Position numbers and translations under genes: made by a program. This document shows positions 49,779 through 59,534 of a DNA stretch of 64,000 nt, in pieces. Origin of the DNA: Phycisphaerae bacterium (lineage in GTDB: Bacteria; Planctomycetota; Phycisphaerae; Phycisphaerales; SM1A02); the NCBI GenBank assembly GCA_002862305.1, contig PKCS01000039.1, positions 1-64,000 of the forward strand, written 5' to 3'. The notes under the pieces were generated by a model that was not told the origin of the DNA, searched no databases, and saw only the letters and a list, made by a program, of their open reading frames with translations. How positions within the stretch are numbered: position 1 is the first letter of the stretch; each line of letters opens with the position of its first letter.

Positions 49779-52700
49779 CGTTCTCGCCACTACTCCAAGT
49801 TGGTTTCGTCCTGTTGCTGATCGTCACCCTGAGTGCTCACGCGCATGCCCAGGAGAACGGTTCGATCCGCGGTACCGTCACCGATCAGGACTTCGACCAG
49901 TCTCTGGGTCTGGTGGAAGTCAGCATCATCGAGACCCAGCAGACGGTCGCCACGACGCCGGAGGGGAACTACGTGTTTCCCGAGGTCGAACCCGGGACCT
50001 ACACCTTGATATTCAACAAGTCGGGATACACCCGGCGATTGCGGGGTGACGTACTGGTCCAGAGCGGCAAGGTCACCGAGGTCAACGCCGACCTCGCAGG
50101 TGAATTCACCGAAATGGAGGAGTTCATCGTCGAGGAGCTGAGCCTGGGTGGCGCCACCGAGCTCGGCTTGCTGCGCCTGCGCCTCGAGAGCCCCGCCTTG
50201 CTCGATTCGATCAGTTCCGAATTCATGTCCAAGGCCGGAGCCAGTGATGCAGCCAGTGCGTTGAAACTGGTTTCAGGCGCCTCGGTCCAGGACGGCAAGT
50301 ACGCAGTGGTTCGCGGGCTCCCCGACCGGTACGTCAATTCCCAGCTCAACGGGGTGCGGATGCCCACTTCGGATGCGGAAAAACGTGCGGTTCAGCTCGA
50401 CCAGTTCCCCAGTTCCGTCATCGAGAGCATCCAGGTCTCCAAGACCTTCACTCCCGACCAGCAGGGTGATGCGTCCGGCGGTGCAGTCGACATCATCCTC
50501 AAGGGTATTCCCGACCAGACGTTCATTTCGCTGAAGAGCGAGTACACCTGGAACAGCAACACCAGTGGACGAAGCGACTTCCTGAGTTACCGGGGCGCCG
50601 GGTTCAACTTCTGGGGCGATCCAACCCGACCGGTCGGTCCGTTCCCCGCCGGCACGGTCTGGCCCGGTGCGGTCGGGGTCTCCACCACCAATGCGCCCAT
50701 CGATTACAAGTGGGAACTCGCCACCGGAGGCCGTCTGGAACTTGAGGATGGCGTCACCGTCGGTGGCATGATGAGTTTCGTCAACAAGCACGAGAGTCAG
50801 CTCATCGATGATGGAATCCAGGACGGGTGGGGTGTGCGCAAGAGTCCGGTCGCCGGTCAGCCGGCGGTGAACCCCCAGTGGGAACCGCTGCCCTGGCAGA
50901 AGGATGGGACCGACTTCTACACCGAGCTCTACGACTGGAAGCAGGGGACCCGGACGACGCAGTGGGGGACGATGCTCAGTGGAGGCTTCGATTCCGAGCT
51001 GTTCACGTTCAGTGCCACGTACCTCAGCACCAAGATCGACGAGGACCAGGCGACCCAGCTCGACAACACCCGTGGCAAGGAATACTTCTTTCCCGGCTAC
51101 AGCATCTCGGACCCGGTGGCCAACTGGGATGCGGTCCAGAGCGGTAACGCCAACATCTCGCCCTGGACCCGCCTGCAGACGATCGGATACACCCAGCGCA
51201 CCACCGAGACCCGGATCTTCACCGGCAGGAACGTCATACCCCTTGGTGAAACAGAGGCGTTCTTCTCCAAGAACGACCAGTTCGTATTCCTCAATCCCAC
51301 GATCGACTGGCAGTTCTCGACCAGCGAGGCCCGGTTCTACCAACCTGACAAGACCCAGTTCGCCGCCACCTGGCAGCCGGGGTACACCCGGCCCATAGGG
51401 CAAGGGGCGGCGTGGCTCGCGGTGGGTAACGCGTGGACCGGCCTGCCTCCGGTTCCCAACATCAACTTCGGATACATCCAGCGGATCTACAAGGAGATCA
51501 CCGAGAAGAGCAGCCAGAGCGAGGGTGAACTCACCCTTCCCTTCCTGATCGACCAGGAGCTGGAGGGTGAGTTCAAGATCGGCATCTTCGATGACAAGGT
51601 CACCCGGAACTACTCCCAGCAGACGTTCCAGGTCAACGCGGGCGCGAACGTGCCGGTCGGGCAGTGGACGGTGGGAGCGAACGTTTTTCCGGGGACCCAG
51701 GGGAACCCGCCTCCGCCGGCAGCCGTCGACTGGGCTGGATCGACCCCTTCGTTCGAGGACAACTGGGCGGATGTCTGGCCCGGAATCACCCCTGGCGGTG
51801 GGGTCAACGACGCGGTGATGGTGGATCCGGGAATCGACGTCGACTACACGGGCGAACAGCGGGTCAAGGGTTTCTTCGGCATGATGGAGTTGCCCCTCAG
51901 TGACACCCTAGACATCATCGGCGGTGCCCGTGTCGAAACCACCCGGCTCAAGACCACCGTGATTCCCGAGGCGAACGTCCAGTGGGTGCCGGACCCCTTC
52001 AACCAGACGCAAGGTCTGGTCCAGCTCAATCCGGGGGATGCCGATGTCGACTACGTGCAGTCCCGGATCCTGCCGTCCATCGCCCTCCAGTACGACAATG
52101 GTGAGGACCTGGTCCTCCGCCTCGCGTACAACGAGACGATCGCCCGACAGACCTTTCGTGAGATCACACCGGTCATCCAGCAGGAGTATGCCGGGGGACC
52201 GATCTTCGTCGGCAACGCGGATCTGGTCGAAACCACCCTCCAGAACTTCGATGCCCGCCTCGACATCACGCCCTACGAAGGTGGATTGATCTCGCTGAGC
52301 GGTTTCTACAAGTACATGGTCGAACCGATCGAAAACATCTCCCTTCAGGTGGTCGGGCTCGGCAGCGTGACCACGCCCGTCAACTACCCTGATGGCTACT
52401 TGTACGGATTCGAGTTCGAATGCCGACAGGACCTAGGCGTGCTCTTCGGCCTCGAGGGCCTGTCGGTCGGAGGCAACTTCACCAAGATCAACTCCCAGGT
52501 CACCCTCTCGAACGTCGAGCGGGAAAACCTCGTACTGGCCGGGTATCCGGCGACGACCCGCCAGATGACCGGCGCGCCCGACTACCTCCTGAACGCGTTC
52601 CTCAACTTCAGCCTCGAGGAGACCGGTACCAACTTCTCGATCTTCTACACCCTCAAGGGCCAGACCCTGCAGTCCGGGGGAGCGGCGGCTCGTGGTCGCC

Positions 52701-52927
52701 AGTTCTACACGCCCAGCATCTACGAAGCACCGATCGACACCCTCAACGTGACGATCTCGCAGGAGATCTTCGGGCCCCTGACTCTGGACCTGAAGTTCAG
52801 GAACCTCACCAACCCCGATTTCAGGACGTTCTACCAGGACCCGAACATCTCCGGTACCAGAACCTACACCTCCTACACCCGAGGCATCGACGTGTCGGTG
52901 GGCCTCAATCTCTCCTTTGACTTCTGA
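49772..52927 (+). CDS. TonB-dependent outer-membrane receptor with carboxypeptidase-regulatory-like N-domain
   Basis: 1051 residues from a GTG with GGGAG 4-5 nt upstream; signal peptide about 1-27 (VLLLIVTLSAHAHA). Residues 29-110 are a CarboxypepD_reg-like beta-sandwich (GSIRGTVTDQDFDQSLGLVE, TPEGNYVFPEVEPGTYTL). EEFIV (116-120) is a likely TonB box. The plug (about 150-270) contains GKYAVVRGLPDRYVNSQLNG and PSSVIESIQVSKTFTPDQQGD; the rest is a 22-strand-type barrel ending in GLNLSFDF with the terminal Phe. This receptor class imports large substrates such as oligosaccharides, metal chelates or phosphorylated compounds; the ligand is unknown. Confidence 0.92.
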   Translation: MVAFSPLLQVGFVLLLIVTLSAHAHAQENGSIRGTVTDQDFDQSLGLVEVSIIETQQTVATTPEGNYVFPEVEPGTYTLIFNKSGYTRRLRGDVLVQSGKVTEVNADLAGEFTEMEEFIVEELSLGGATELGLLRLRLESPALLDSISSEFMSKAGASDAASALKLVSGASVQDGKYAVVRGLPDRYVNSQLNGVRMPTSDAEKRAVQLDQFPSSVIESIQVSKTFTPDQQGDASGGAVDIILKGIPDQTFISLKSEYTWNSNTSGRSDFLSYRGAGFNFWGDPTRPVGPFPAGTVWPGAVGVSTTNAPIDYKWELATGGRLELEDGVTVGGMMSFVNKHESQLIDDGIQDGWGVRKSPVAGQPAVNPQWEPLPWQKDGTDFYTELYDWKQGTRTTQWGTMLSGGFDSELFTFSATYLSTKIDEDQATQLDNTRGKEYFFPGYSISDPVANWDAVQSGNANISPWTRLQTIGYTQRTTETRIFTGRNVIPLGETEAFFSKNDQFVFLNPTIDWQFSTSEARFYQPDKTQFAATWQPGYTRPIGQGAAWLAVGNAWTGLPPVPNINFGYIQRIYKEITEKSSQSEGELTLPFLIDQELEGEFKIGIFDDKVTRNYSQQTFQVNAGANVPVGQWTVGANVFPGTQGNPPPPAAVDWAGSTPSFEDNWADVWPGITPGGGVNDAVMVDPGIDVDYTGEQRVKGFFGMMELPLSDTLDIIGGARVETTRLKTTVIPEANVQWVPDPFNQTQGLVQLNPGDADVDYVQSRILPSIALQYDNGEDLVLRLAYNETIARQTFREITPVIQQEYAGGPIFVGNADLVETTLQNFDARLDITPYEGGLISLSGFYKYMVEPIENISLQVVGLGSVTTPVNYPDGYLYGFEFECRQDLGVLFGLEGLSVGGNFTKINSQVTLSNVERENLVLAGYPATTRQMTGAPDYLLNAFLNFSLEETGTNFSIFYTLKGQTLQSGGAAARGRQFYTPSIYEAPIDTLNVTISQEIFGPLTLDLKFRNLTNPDFRTFYQDPNISGTRTYTSYTRGIDVSVGLNLSFDF

Positions 52928-52951
52928 CCCTCGAATGAAAGGCTCCTTGCT

Positions 52952-53791
52952 ATGAGTCCCAAGAACGAACTCCTGCGCCCGACGGACCGCGACCCTTCGG
53001 AACACCGCGCCTCGCCCAAGGCCATGGCGTGCCTTGCCGGCATCTTGTCGTTGTTCATGATGGGGGGGGGCGCTGCCGCAGGACCGGTACAGGATTCCGT
53101 GGATGTCGAGGACACCCGAGCCACGCTTTCCGAATGGATCGAGACCAAGCGGCTCATATCCAAGGAAAAGAAGGATTGGAAGCTGTCCCGGGAGGTCCTT
53201 TCGGATCGCATCGAGCTGGTGCGGAGGGAGATCGAGGCCACCCGGGGGAAGATCCGGGATGCGGAGGAGAGCGTCTCGACGGCCGACGCGAAGCGCGTGG
53301 AGCTGATGACCGAGGAGGAACGACTCAAGGAGACGGCGAAGCTGCTGGAGGACCTGATTGCCGGCTACGAGCAGCGAACTCGCACGTTGCTGCCGAGGCT
53401 TCCACAACACGTCCGCCAGCACCTCAAGCCGATCACCCAGGAGCTTCCCGAGGAAGGTGAGGAGACAACCCTTTCCCTGACCAAGCGCTACCAGAACGTG
53501 GTCGGAATCCTCGACCAGATCAACAAGTTCAATCGCGAGGTGAAGGTGACGAGCGAGGTTCGCGACCTGGGAGGCGGGACGAAGTCCGAAGTGACCGTGA
53601 TCTACCTCGGCATCGCGTACGGCTTCTACGTCAATGGCAACGAGGACGTATCGGGTGTCGGAACTGGAAACGAGACGGTCTGGGAATGGTCCCCCGACAA
53701 CGACATCGCACCCGAGGTCGCTTCAGCCGTGCGGATTCTCAACAACGAGGAGGTCGCTTCCTTCGTTCCCCTCCCGGTCGAGATCAAGTGA
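52952..53791 (+). CDS. DUF3450 family exported coiled-coil protein
   Basis: 279 residues. Hydrophobic export segment at about 24-43 (AMACLAGILSLFMMGGGAAA) after a 23-residue polar start. A coiled coil follows (about 58-140, KRLISKEKKDWKLSREVL, EEERLKETAKLLEDL), then a C-terminal beta domain with TVIYLGIAYGFYVNGNEDVSG. This matches DUF3450, which in many Gram-negatives precedes the TtpC/ExbB genes of TonB2-type systems, exactly as here. Role unproven; probably periplasmic assistance of the motor. Confidence 0.88.
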   Translation: MSPKNELLRPTDRDPSEHRASPKAMACLAGILSLFMMGGGAAAGPVQDSVDVEDTRATLSEWIETKRLISKEKKDWKLSREVLSDRIELVRREIEATRGKIRDAEESVSTADAKRVELMTEEERLKETAKLLEDLIAGYEQRTRTLLPRLPQHVRQHLKPITQELPEEGEETTLSLTKRYQNVVGILDQINKFNREVKVTSEVRDLGGGTKSEVTVIYLGIAYGFYVNGNEDVSGVGTGNETVWEWSPDNDIAPEVASAVRILNNEEVASFVPLPVEIK

Positions 53792-53802
53792 GGAGCCCCG
53801 TC

Positions 53803-55485
53803 ATGAACCACATTCCACGAATTCAATTCGCCACCTGGATCACCGTGATCACCTCGGTGTTCGCTTCCCCCGTGTTGCAGGCCCACTCGGCACCCGGCGG
53901 GCAATCCACGGAGGAATCGCCCCGGGGGGAGGCAGCACCGGCTTCTCAGGAATCGCCACGCCGGGATCTCGCCCAGGCCACTTCCGACATCCAGCATCGC
54001 CTCGATGAGAGCGTCAAGGAGCTCGATGCACTTCGCAAGCAGATCGTCGAGGAGACGCTGCCGATGAGCAGGGAGCTTCGGGATCTCGAGGGGCAGCTGA
54101 GCGAGGTCCGTCGCGAGTACCAGCAGGTGAGCAGGTTGCTTGACTCGCGCACCCTGGACGTCGCGAATCTCACCCGGCGTATCGAGGATCGTTCAGCCAC
54201 CACCTCGTATCTTTCCAACCTCCTCGGCGAGTACATCCGCAATCTCCAGACCCGTCTGCACATCGTCGAGATGCAGCGCTATCGGGACGAACTCGATGCC
54301 GCCAACCTGGCCCCTGAGAACGAGGCGCTCAACGAGGACGAGGTCTTCAACGTCCAGGCCGAGGTGCTCGGTCTTTCCCTCGATCGGCTGGAGGATGCGA
54401 TCGGCGGGACCCGTTTCGCAGGGAGTGCAGTCGACGGAAGTGGGATCGTGCGCAACGGCGAGTTCGTCCTCATCGGTCCCTCGGCCTTGTTCAAGGCCTC
54501 CGACTCCGACCTCGCCGGAACCGCCGAGGAGCGGTTGGGGTCCACCGAACCCACTGAACTGTCCTTCATGGCTCCGGGGCAGGGTGAGCTGGCCGCTGCA
54601 TTCGTGGAGAATTCCGGAGGTCAGTTCCTCTTCGACCCCACCCTTGGAAACGCCCACAAGGTCGAGGCCACGGAGGAGACCGTCTGGGAGCACATCCAGA
54701 AGGCGGGACCCGTCGGGATTCCGATCGTGGTCATGGCGGGCCTTGCCCTGCTGGTCGCATTCTGGAAGTGGGCAAGCCTGTCCATGGTCCGCAAACCGTC
54801 GAAGCGGGCGCAGAAGGCGATGCTCGCCGCCCTCGGCGAGCGGGACGTCACCGAAGCCACCGCCCAGGTCAGGCGGGTGGGCGGGCCGACCGGGCACATG
54901 CTCGAGCTGGGCATCGAGAACCGTGAACACGATCCCGCTCTGGTCGAGGAGATCATGTTCGAGCAGGTGCTCGAGACCAAGTCGAGGTTGAACAAGTGGT
55001 TGCCCTTCATCGCGATATGCGCGGCTTCCGCCCCGCTGCTGGGGCTGCTTGGCACGGTCACCGGGATCATCGAGACCTTCAAGATGATCACGATCTTCGG
55101 TTCCGGGGATGTGAAATCGCTCTCGGGCGGAATCTCCGCGGCGCTCATCACCACCGAATTCGGGCTGATCGTCGCGATACCCTCCCTGATTCTCCACGCC
55201 TGGCTCTCCCGCAAGGCACGTGGCTTCACGGACACCATGGAGCGATCCGCGATTGCATTCATGAACCAGCTTGGAAGGACACCCTACTACGCCGGACCAA
55301 GCCGTGGTAGTGACTCGAAGATAGAGGTGGCGGATGCCGAACAGTTGAGGCATCTCGTGACCAAGGACCTTGCCGCACTTGTGCAGAAGCTCGTCGACGA
55401 GGCGGTCGCCTCACGAAACCCGGCCCCGAAGCCGGTGGCAGATCAAGCTGATTCGACCCCGATTCCACCACCTGAGGGTGCATGA
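53803..55485 (+). CDS. Long ExbB/TtpC-type protein with periplasmic coiled coil
   Basis: 560 residues: signal peptide 1-27, a periplasmic coiled coil (about 55-165), a linker domain to about 300, then the MotA/TolQ/ExbB core with membrane helices at about 302-324, 401-425 (ASAPLLGLLGTVTGIIETF) and 445-468 (ISAALITTEFGLIVAIPSL). This is the TtpC layout described for Vibrio TonB2 systems, in which the coiled coil reaches into the periplasm. GAGGAG lies 8 nt before the ATG. Its stop overlaps the next ATG (ATGA). Confidence 0.92.
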   Translation: MNHIPRIQFATWITVITSVFASPVLQAHSAPGGQSTEESPRGEAAPASQESPRRDLAQATSDIQHRLDESVKELDALRKQIVEETLPMSRELRDLEGQLSEVRREYQQVSRLLDSRTLDVANLTRRIEDRSATTSYLSNLLGEYIRNLQTRLHIVEMQRYRDELDAANLAPENEALNEDEVFNVQAEVLGLSLDRLEDAIGGTRFAGSAVDGSGIVRNGEFVLIGPSALFKASDSDLAGTAEERLGSTEPTELSFMAPGQGELAAAFVENSGGQFLFDPTLGNAHKVEATEETVWEHIQKAGPVGIPIVVMAGLALLVAFWKWASLSMVRKPSKRAQKAMLAALGERDVTEATAQVRRVGGPTGHMLELGIENREHDPALVEEIMFEQVLETKSRLNKWLPFIAICAASAPLLGLLGTVTGIIETFKMITIFGSGDVKSLSGGISAALITTEFGLIVAIPSLILHAWLSRKARGFTDTMERSAIAFMNQLGRTPYYAGPSRGSDSKIEVADAEQLRHLVTKDLAALVQKLVDEAVASRNPAPKPVADQADSTPIPPPEGA

Positions 55486-56159
55486 AGATGAACACCGATC
55501 CCAACATCCCGGTGGATGATGCAGGGGCGACTGGCTTCCCGACGGCCCTCGAGACGCTCGTGGGCGAGGGCATCCAGATGTGGCTGGGTGGTGGCTGGGG
55601 CATGATCGCCCTGTCCATCGTCGCATTCGTGATGTTCTGCGTCGGCCTGAGCGTGTTGCTCAAGATCTATCGTGCGGGCCTCTTCCGCGTCCCGGCCCGA
55701 ACATGGGTCAAGTGGCTCGATCACCCCGAACAGAGACAGGGCTCGGTGGGTCGACTCATCCAGGGCCTGGCCGGCAAGACCAGGCTCAAGGACGTCGCGC
55801 ACGCGATCGATGCGATTCGAATCGGCGAGATTGAGCCATTCGACCGTGAACTCAGGGTCATGAAGGTCTGTGTCGGCGCTGCGCCGTTGCTGGGACTCCT
55901 CGGTACCGTCACGGGGATGCTGTCCACCTTCGACGCCCTCTCCACCGGATCCGGGGGCGACAAGACCATGGAGTTGGTTGCAGCCGGCATCTCGGAAGCG
56001 TTGATCACCACCGAGACCGGGCTGGTCATCGCCCTGCCCGGTCTCTTCTTTCACTTCTTCCTAAGCCGCAAGTCCCAGGCGAGCAAGCGTTTCGTCGCGC
56101 AACTCGAATCCGTCTGCAACCAACGTGTCCTCAAGGGCACGGTGGCGGCGGTGAATTGA
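55482..56159 (+). CDS. ExbB-like proton channel protein (short form)
   Basis: 225 residues: membrane helix about 38-60 (GGGWGMIALSIVAFVMFCVG), cytoplasmic loop, then GAAPLLGLLGTVTGMLSTF and ISEALITTETGLVIALPGLFFHFFL with the conserved Thr residues. It forms the proton channel of the TonB2-type motor together with ExbD. Overlaps the long ExbB gene by 4 nt, so the two are made in coupled amounts. Confidence 0.93.
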   Translation: MKMNTDPNIPVDDAGATGFPTALETLVGEGIQMWLGGGWGMIALSIVAFVMFCVGLSVLLKIYRAGLFRVPARTWVKWLDHPEQRQGSVGRLIQGLAGKTRLKDVAHAIDAIRIGEIEPFDRELRVMKVCVGAAPLLGLLGTVTGMLSTFDALSTGSGGDKTMELVAAGISEALITTETGLVIALPGLFFHFFLSRKSQASKRFVAQLESVCNQRVLKGTVAAVN

Positions 56160-56186
56160 CTGCAGTCCCAGTAAGGAGCCTTTCAC

Positions 56187-56594
56187 ATGGGTAGATTCCG
56201 CCAATCAGCAGACGAATCGGATGAGACCAGCGTCGACATATCCCCCCTGATCGACTGCGTGTTCATCCTGCTGATCTTCTTCATCGTCACCACGACCTTC
56301 GTGGAGGAGACCGGGGTCGAGGTCGACAAGCCTCAGGCCGCCGCTTCGGTGCAGTTGGAGAAGCAGAGCATCCTGATCGCGATCACCAACGAGGGCGATG
56401 TGGTCCATGCCGGAAAGAACATCGGGGTGGGGGGGGTGCAGCCAGTGGTCAAGCGCGCCCTTCAGGCGGAGGATGTTCCCGTGATCATCCAGGCTGATCG
56501 CGTCGCCCAGTCCGGCCTGATGGTCGAGGTCATCGGTGAGGCCAAGCTGGCAGGTGCCCGAAAGGTCAGCATCTCCACGAGGACCGGAAGCTGA
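56187..56594 (+). CDS. ExbD-like protein of the TonB2-type system
   Basis: 135 residues: ETSVDISPLIDCVFILLIFFIV membrane helix with the proton-coupling Asp (D23), then a periplasmic domain ending in AGARKVSISTRTGS. AAGGAG lies 8 nt before the ATG. It is different from the two ExbD-like proteins at 7.4-8.2 kb and belongs to this operon only. Confidence 0.93.
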   Translation: MGRFRQSADESDETSVDISPLIDCVFILLIFFIVTTTFVEETGVEVDKPQAAASVQLEKQSILIAITNEGDVVHAGKNIGVGGVQPVVKRALQAEDVPVIIQADRVAQSGLMVEVIGEAKLAGARKVSISTRTGS

Positions 56595-56613
56595 GCCGGG
56601 AGTGCCACTGTCC

Positions 56614-57273
56614 ATGAAGATCACCAAGCTCATCATCGGATTCCTCCTCCAGCGCACGTTCGTGCTTCTGGGGGCCTTGCTGCTGACCCTGGGTATCTTC
56701 ATGCTGCTGCCGATCCTCCAGGCGGTCACCGGTTCCAAGCCGCCAGGCATGGACCTGGTGGACGTCTCGACCGTGAACCTGCCGCCTCCTCCTCCCCCGG
56801 TCGAGGAAGAGGAGGAGGAAGAGGAGCCCGAAGAGGAGCCTCCACCCCCCCAGATGGATGCGGAGGTCCCTCCACTGAGCCTCGACCAGCTGAGTCTCGC
56901 TCTCAACCCGGGGTTCGGAGAGTTCATGGGTGGTGATTTCAAGGTCGACCTGCGATCGACCTCGACCACCGCCCGGCAGGCCCAGCAGCTGTTCAGTCTT
57001 GCCGACCTGGACCAGGAACCCCGGGCGATCTTCCGGGGCAGTCCGAAGATCACCAGCAAGATGAGACGACGTACCCCCGGGACGGTGTACGTCATCTTCA
57101 CCGTGGGTACGGAGGGGAAGGTCGAGGAGGCCAAGGTCCAACGATCGACCGATCCGGTCTTCGAGCGGGCCGCCCTCGATGCGGTCAGGAAATGGAAGTT
57201 CGAGCCCGGGAAGCGCGCCGGCAAGCCGGTGAAGTTCAGGATGCGGGTGCCGATCACCTTCGAGAGGAATTGA
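56614..57273 (+). CDS. TonB family energy transducer
   Basis: 219 residues: N-terminal membrane anchor (about 10-37, FVLLGALLLTLGIFMLLPIL), a Pro/Glu spacer (about 50-78: PPPPPPVEEEEEEEEPEEEP) and a C-terminal TonB domain (about 140-219: TPGTVYVIFTVGTEGKVEEAK, FERAALDAVRKWKFEPGKRAGKP). It carries motor force to the receptor across the periplasm. The spacer is short, so the reach is limited, as in TonB2 types that rely on TtpC. An upstream in-frame GTG (56602) is possible; ATG 56614 is used. Confidence 0.93.
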   Translation: MKITKLIIGFLLQRTFVLLGALLLTLGIFMLLPILQAVTGSKPPGMDLVDVSTVNLPPPPPPVEEEEEEEEPEEEPPPPQMDAEVPPLSLDQLSLALNPGFGEFMGGDFKVDLRSTSTTARQAQQLFSLADLDQEPRAIFRGSPKITSKMRRRTPGTVYVIFTVGTEGKVEEAKVQRSTDPVFERAALDAVRKWKFEPGKRAGKPVKFRMRVPITFERN

Positions 57274-57360
57274 CCCGGTCATGGAAGCTCCAATCGATCG
57301 ATACGTCCTAGGATCTCTTCGCACTCGCGGAGATTTGAAATGGAACAGGAGAACCTTCAG

Positions 57361-58827
57361 ATGAATTCGAGACCAAGTACGAAGACCTGCATCCCAATCG
57401 TCCTCACGAGCATGTTCGCGTGTTGTGGCATGCTTCACGGGCAGGATTCAGCGGGGATCTCACTTGATGAGTGGGTTCGATCCAACCAATTGTTCCCGCC
57501 CGGGGAGGAGGGCCGTGCCCGTTCGACCTGGCTCACCTCGGAGGACCTGGCGATCTTCAACGACCCTGCCTTCAAGAAGCGCTTCGCCCAGAGCTACATC
57601 TCCGAAACCGAGATCGAGCCCAAGGTCGACGAGGACGAACGGGAGCTGATCATCAAGATCATGGACCTGATCTCGGAGGACGACCTTGCCGGTGCTGAGT
57701 CCCTGATCCTCGAAAGCAAGGAGGAGGGAAGCTCGGCCATGCTGGACTTCTTCCTCGGCAACATCTACCTGCAGACCGAGCGTTTCACCGAGGCGACCCG
57801 GGCCTACCAGTCCGCGGTGGAGAAGTACCCACGGTTCCGTCGTGCGTGGCGGAACCTCGGACTGGCCGCCGTACAGGATGTCGACTTCGATGCGGCGATT
57901 CCCGCATTCACCGAGGTCATCTCGCTGGGGGGGGGGGATGTCCAGAGCTACGGACTGCTGGGGATGGCGTACAGTCGGGTCGACGACCACATCTCCGCGG
58001 AGACCGCGTTCCGGATGGCGATCCTCCTCGACCCCGTCACCGTGAACTGGAAGCTTGGCATGGCGATGAGTCTGTTCATGCAGGAGCGGTACGCCTCGAC
58101 CGCCGCCCTGGTGAAGAACCTCCTCAAGGACGATCCGGAGAATGCCAAGTTCTGGATGATCCAGGCGAATGCCTTCATCGGCCTCGGCGAGTTCATGAAG
58201 GCTGCTGAGAACTTCGAGATCGTGGACCAGCTGGGCCGGTCCACGCACCTTTCGCTCTGTTCGCTCGCGGACATCTACATGAACGAGGAGCTCTACGAAC
58301 TCGGCGTGGATGCCTACACCAAGGCGATCGCCGGGTTCCCCGAGGCCTCGCCCGCCCGACCTATCCGGGCCTGCAAGATGCTCGTGGCGCGGGGTGCGAA
58401 TGAGGAGGCGGGGACCCTGATCGACCAGCTTGACGCGGTCAAGGGAAGTGACCTGGAGCCCGCGGTCCGAACGGACCTGCTCAAGATTCGTGCCCGCATC
58501 GCCGCTGCCACCGATCAGTCCGAGGAATCGGCGAAGATCCTGCGAAAGATCGTGGAGATCAACCCGCTGGACGGGGACGCACTCATCCTGCTGGGCAACC
58601 ACTGCAAGTCCGAAGGCGATGTCGAGCAGGCGATCTTCTACTACCAGCGCGCCGAAGGACTCGAGGAGTTCGAGGCGGACGCCAAGCTCCAGCACGCTCA
58701 ACTGCTCGTCGACGGATCACGCTACCAGGAGGCAATTCCGCTCCTGAGGCGAGTGCATCAGCTCACCCGACGCAAGGACGTGCAGGACTACCTCGAGACG
58801 GTCGAATGGTTCGCGAAGAACCGCTAA
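57361..58827 (+). CDS. Exported TPR protein closing the TonB operon
   Basis: 488 residues from ATG 57361, which has AGGAG 9 nt upstream (an upstream ATG at 57340 is less well placed). Signal peptide about 1-28; then at least eight TPR units (for example DFFLGNIYLQTERFTEATRA, AWRNLGLAAVQDVDFDAAI, SYGLLGMAYSRVDDHISAE, MIQANAFIGLGEFMKAAE, ILLGNHCKSEGDVEQAIFY). TPR genes close TtpC/TonB2 operons in Vibrio and Alteromonadales in the same way. Likely periplasmic scaffold for the receptor-motor complex. The 87-nt gap before it contains no terminator. Confidence 0.85.
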   Translation: MNSRPSTKTCIPIVLTSMFACCGMLHGQDSAGISLDEWVRSNQLFPPGEEGRARSTWLTSEDLAIFNDPAFKKRFAQSYISETEIEPKVDEDERELIIKIMDLISEDDLAGAESLILESKEEGSSAMLDFFLGNIYLQTERFTEATRAYQSAVEKYPRFRRAWRNLGLAAVQDVDFDAAIPAFTEVISLGGGDVQSYGLLGMAYSRVDDHISAETAFRMAILLDPVTVNWKLGMAMSLFMQERYASTAALVKNLLKDDPENAKFWMIQANAFIGLGEFMKAAENFEIVDQLGRSTHLSLCSLADIYMNEELYELGVDAYTKAIAGFPEASPARPIRACKMLVARGANEEAGTLIDQLDAVKGSDLEPAVRTDLLKIRARIAAATDQSEESAKILRKIVEINPLDGDALILLGNHCKSEGDVEQAIFYYQRAEGLEEFEADAKLQHAQLLVDGSRYQEAIPLLRRVHQLTRRKDVQDYLETVEWFAKNR

Positions 58828-59534
58828 TCGGCATCGACGCAGGCTAGCGCCCCGTCATCGATCAGCTGGGCCGGCGTTTCCGATGCCCGATTCCTGAGCA
58901 GGGCCAGACGCCGGCGAGCGGATTCGATTCCATTCTTCGCAGCCTCCTCCAGCCACCCGATGGTCCGGAGTCCGGGCTGCCCCCCGGGATCCCGTTCGAG
59001 AAGCAGCACCGCCGTGAGGTACTGCGCCCGGTGGTTGCCCAGGACCGCGGCTTCCTCGAGCAGTTGCAGCGCTCGATCCCGATCCTGGGTCACCTCGTGA
59101 CCGAAGAGGTGCATGATCCCGAGATTCGCGAGGCCCGAAGGGTCGTTCTGCCTGGCGGCGGACTCATACAGTTCGAGGGCTCTGGCATGGTCGCGTTCCA
59201 CGCCCCGTCCGGTGAAGTAGAGGAGACCGAGGTTGTTCTGCGCACCGGGGTGGCCCTGCTCGGCCGCCCTGCGATACCAGGCTGCAGCTTCCCCTTCGGC
59301 CAGCGACTGTTCACAGCGCAGACCCATCGCGTGCTGGGCTTCCGGATCGCCTGAATCGGCCTGGGCCTCCAGGGACATCGGCAGCCAGATCAGATCGTCG
59401 TATCGGGCAAGCGAACGGGGCGTGGAACCGGTGCAACCCGTACCAACCAGCGCGATGGCAAGGCCCAGCAGGCCGCTCAGCAAGGCCCGGCTCCCTGCCT
59501 GGGTGTCCCGGATGTGGTGGTGGCGTCTATTCAT
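58824..59534 (-). CDS. Sel1-repeat protein, probable lipoprotein
   Basis: 236 residues: basic start, hydrophobic segment LLSGLLGLAIALVGTGC (C34 is a likely lipidation site, although the lipobox is imperfect), and several Sel1 repeats (about 60-205: AAAWYRRAAEQGHPGAQNNL, YFTGRGVERDHARALELYE, GLANLGIMHLFGHEV). The repeats form helical scaffolds for protein interactions. Convergent with the TonB operon's last gene, with stops overlapping by 4 nt, so it reads from the opposite strand and is separately controlled. Confidence 0.82.
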   Translation of the reverse strand: MNRRHHHIRDTQAGSRALLSGLLGLAIALVGTGCTGSTPRSLARYDDLIWLPMSLEAQADSGDPEAQHAMGLRCEQSLAEGEAAAWYRRAAEQGHPGAQNNLGLLYFTGRGVERDHARALELYESAARQNDPSGLANLGIMHLFGHEVTQDRDRALQLLEEAAVLGNHRAQYLTAVLLLERDPGGQPGLRTIGWLEEAAKNGIESARRRLALLRNRASETPAQLIDDGALACVDAD

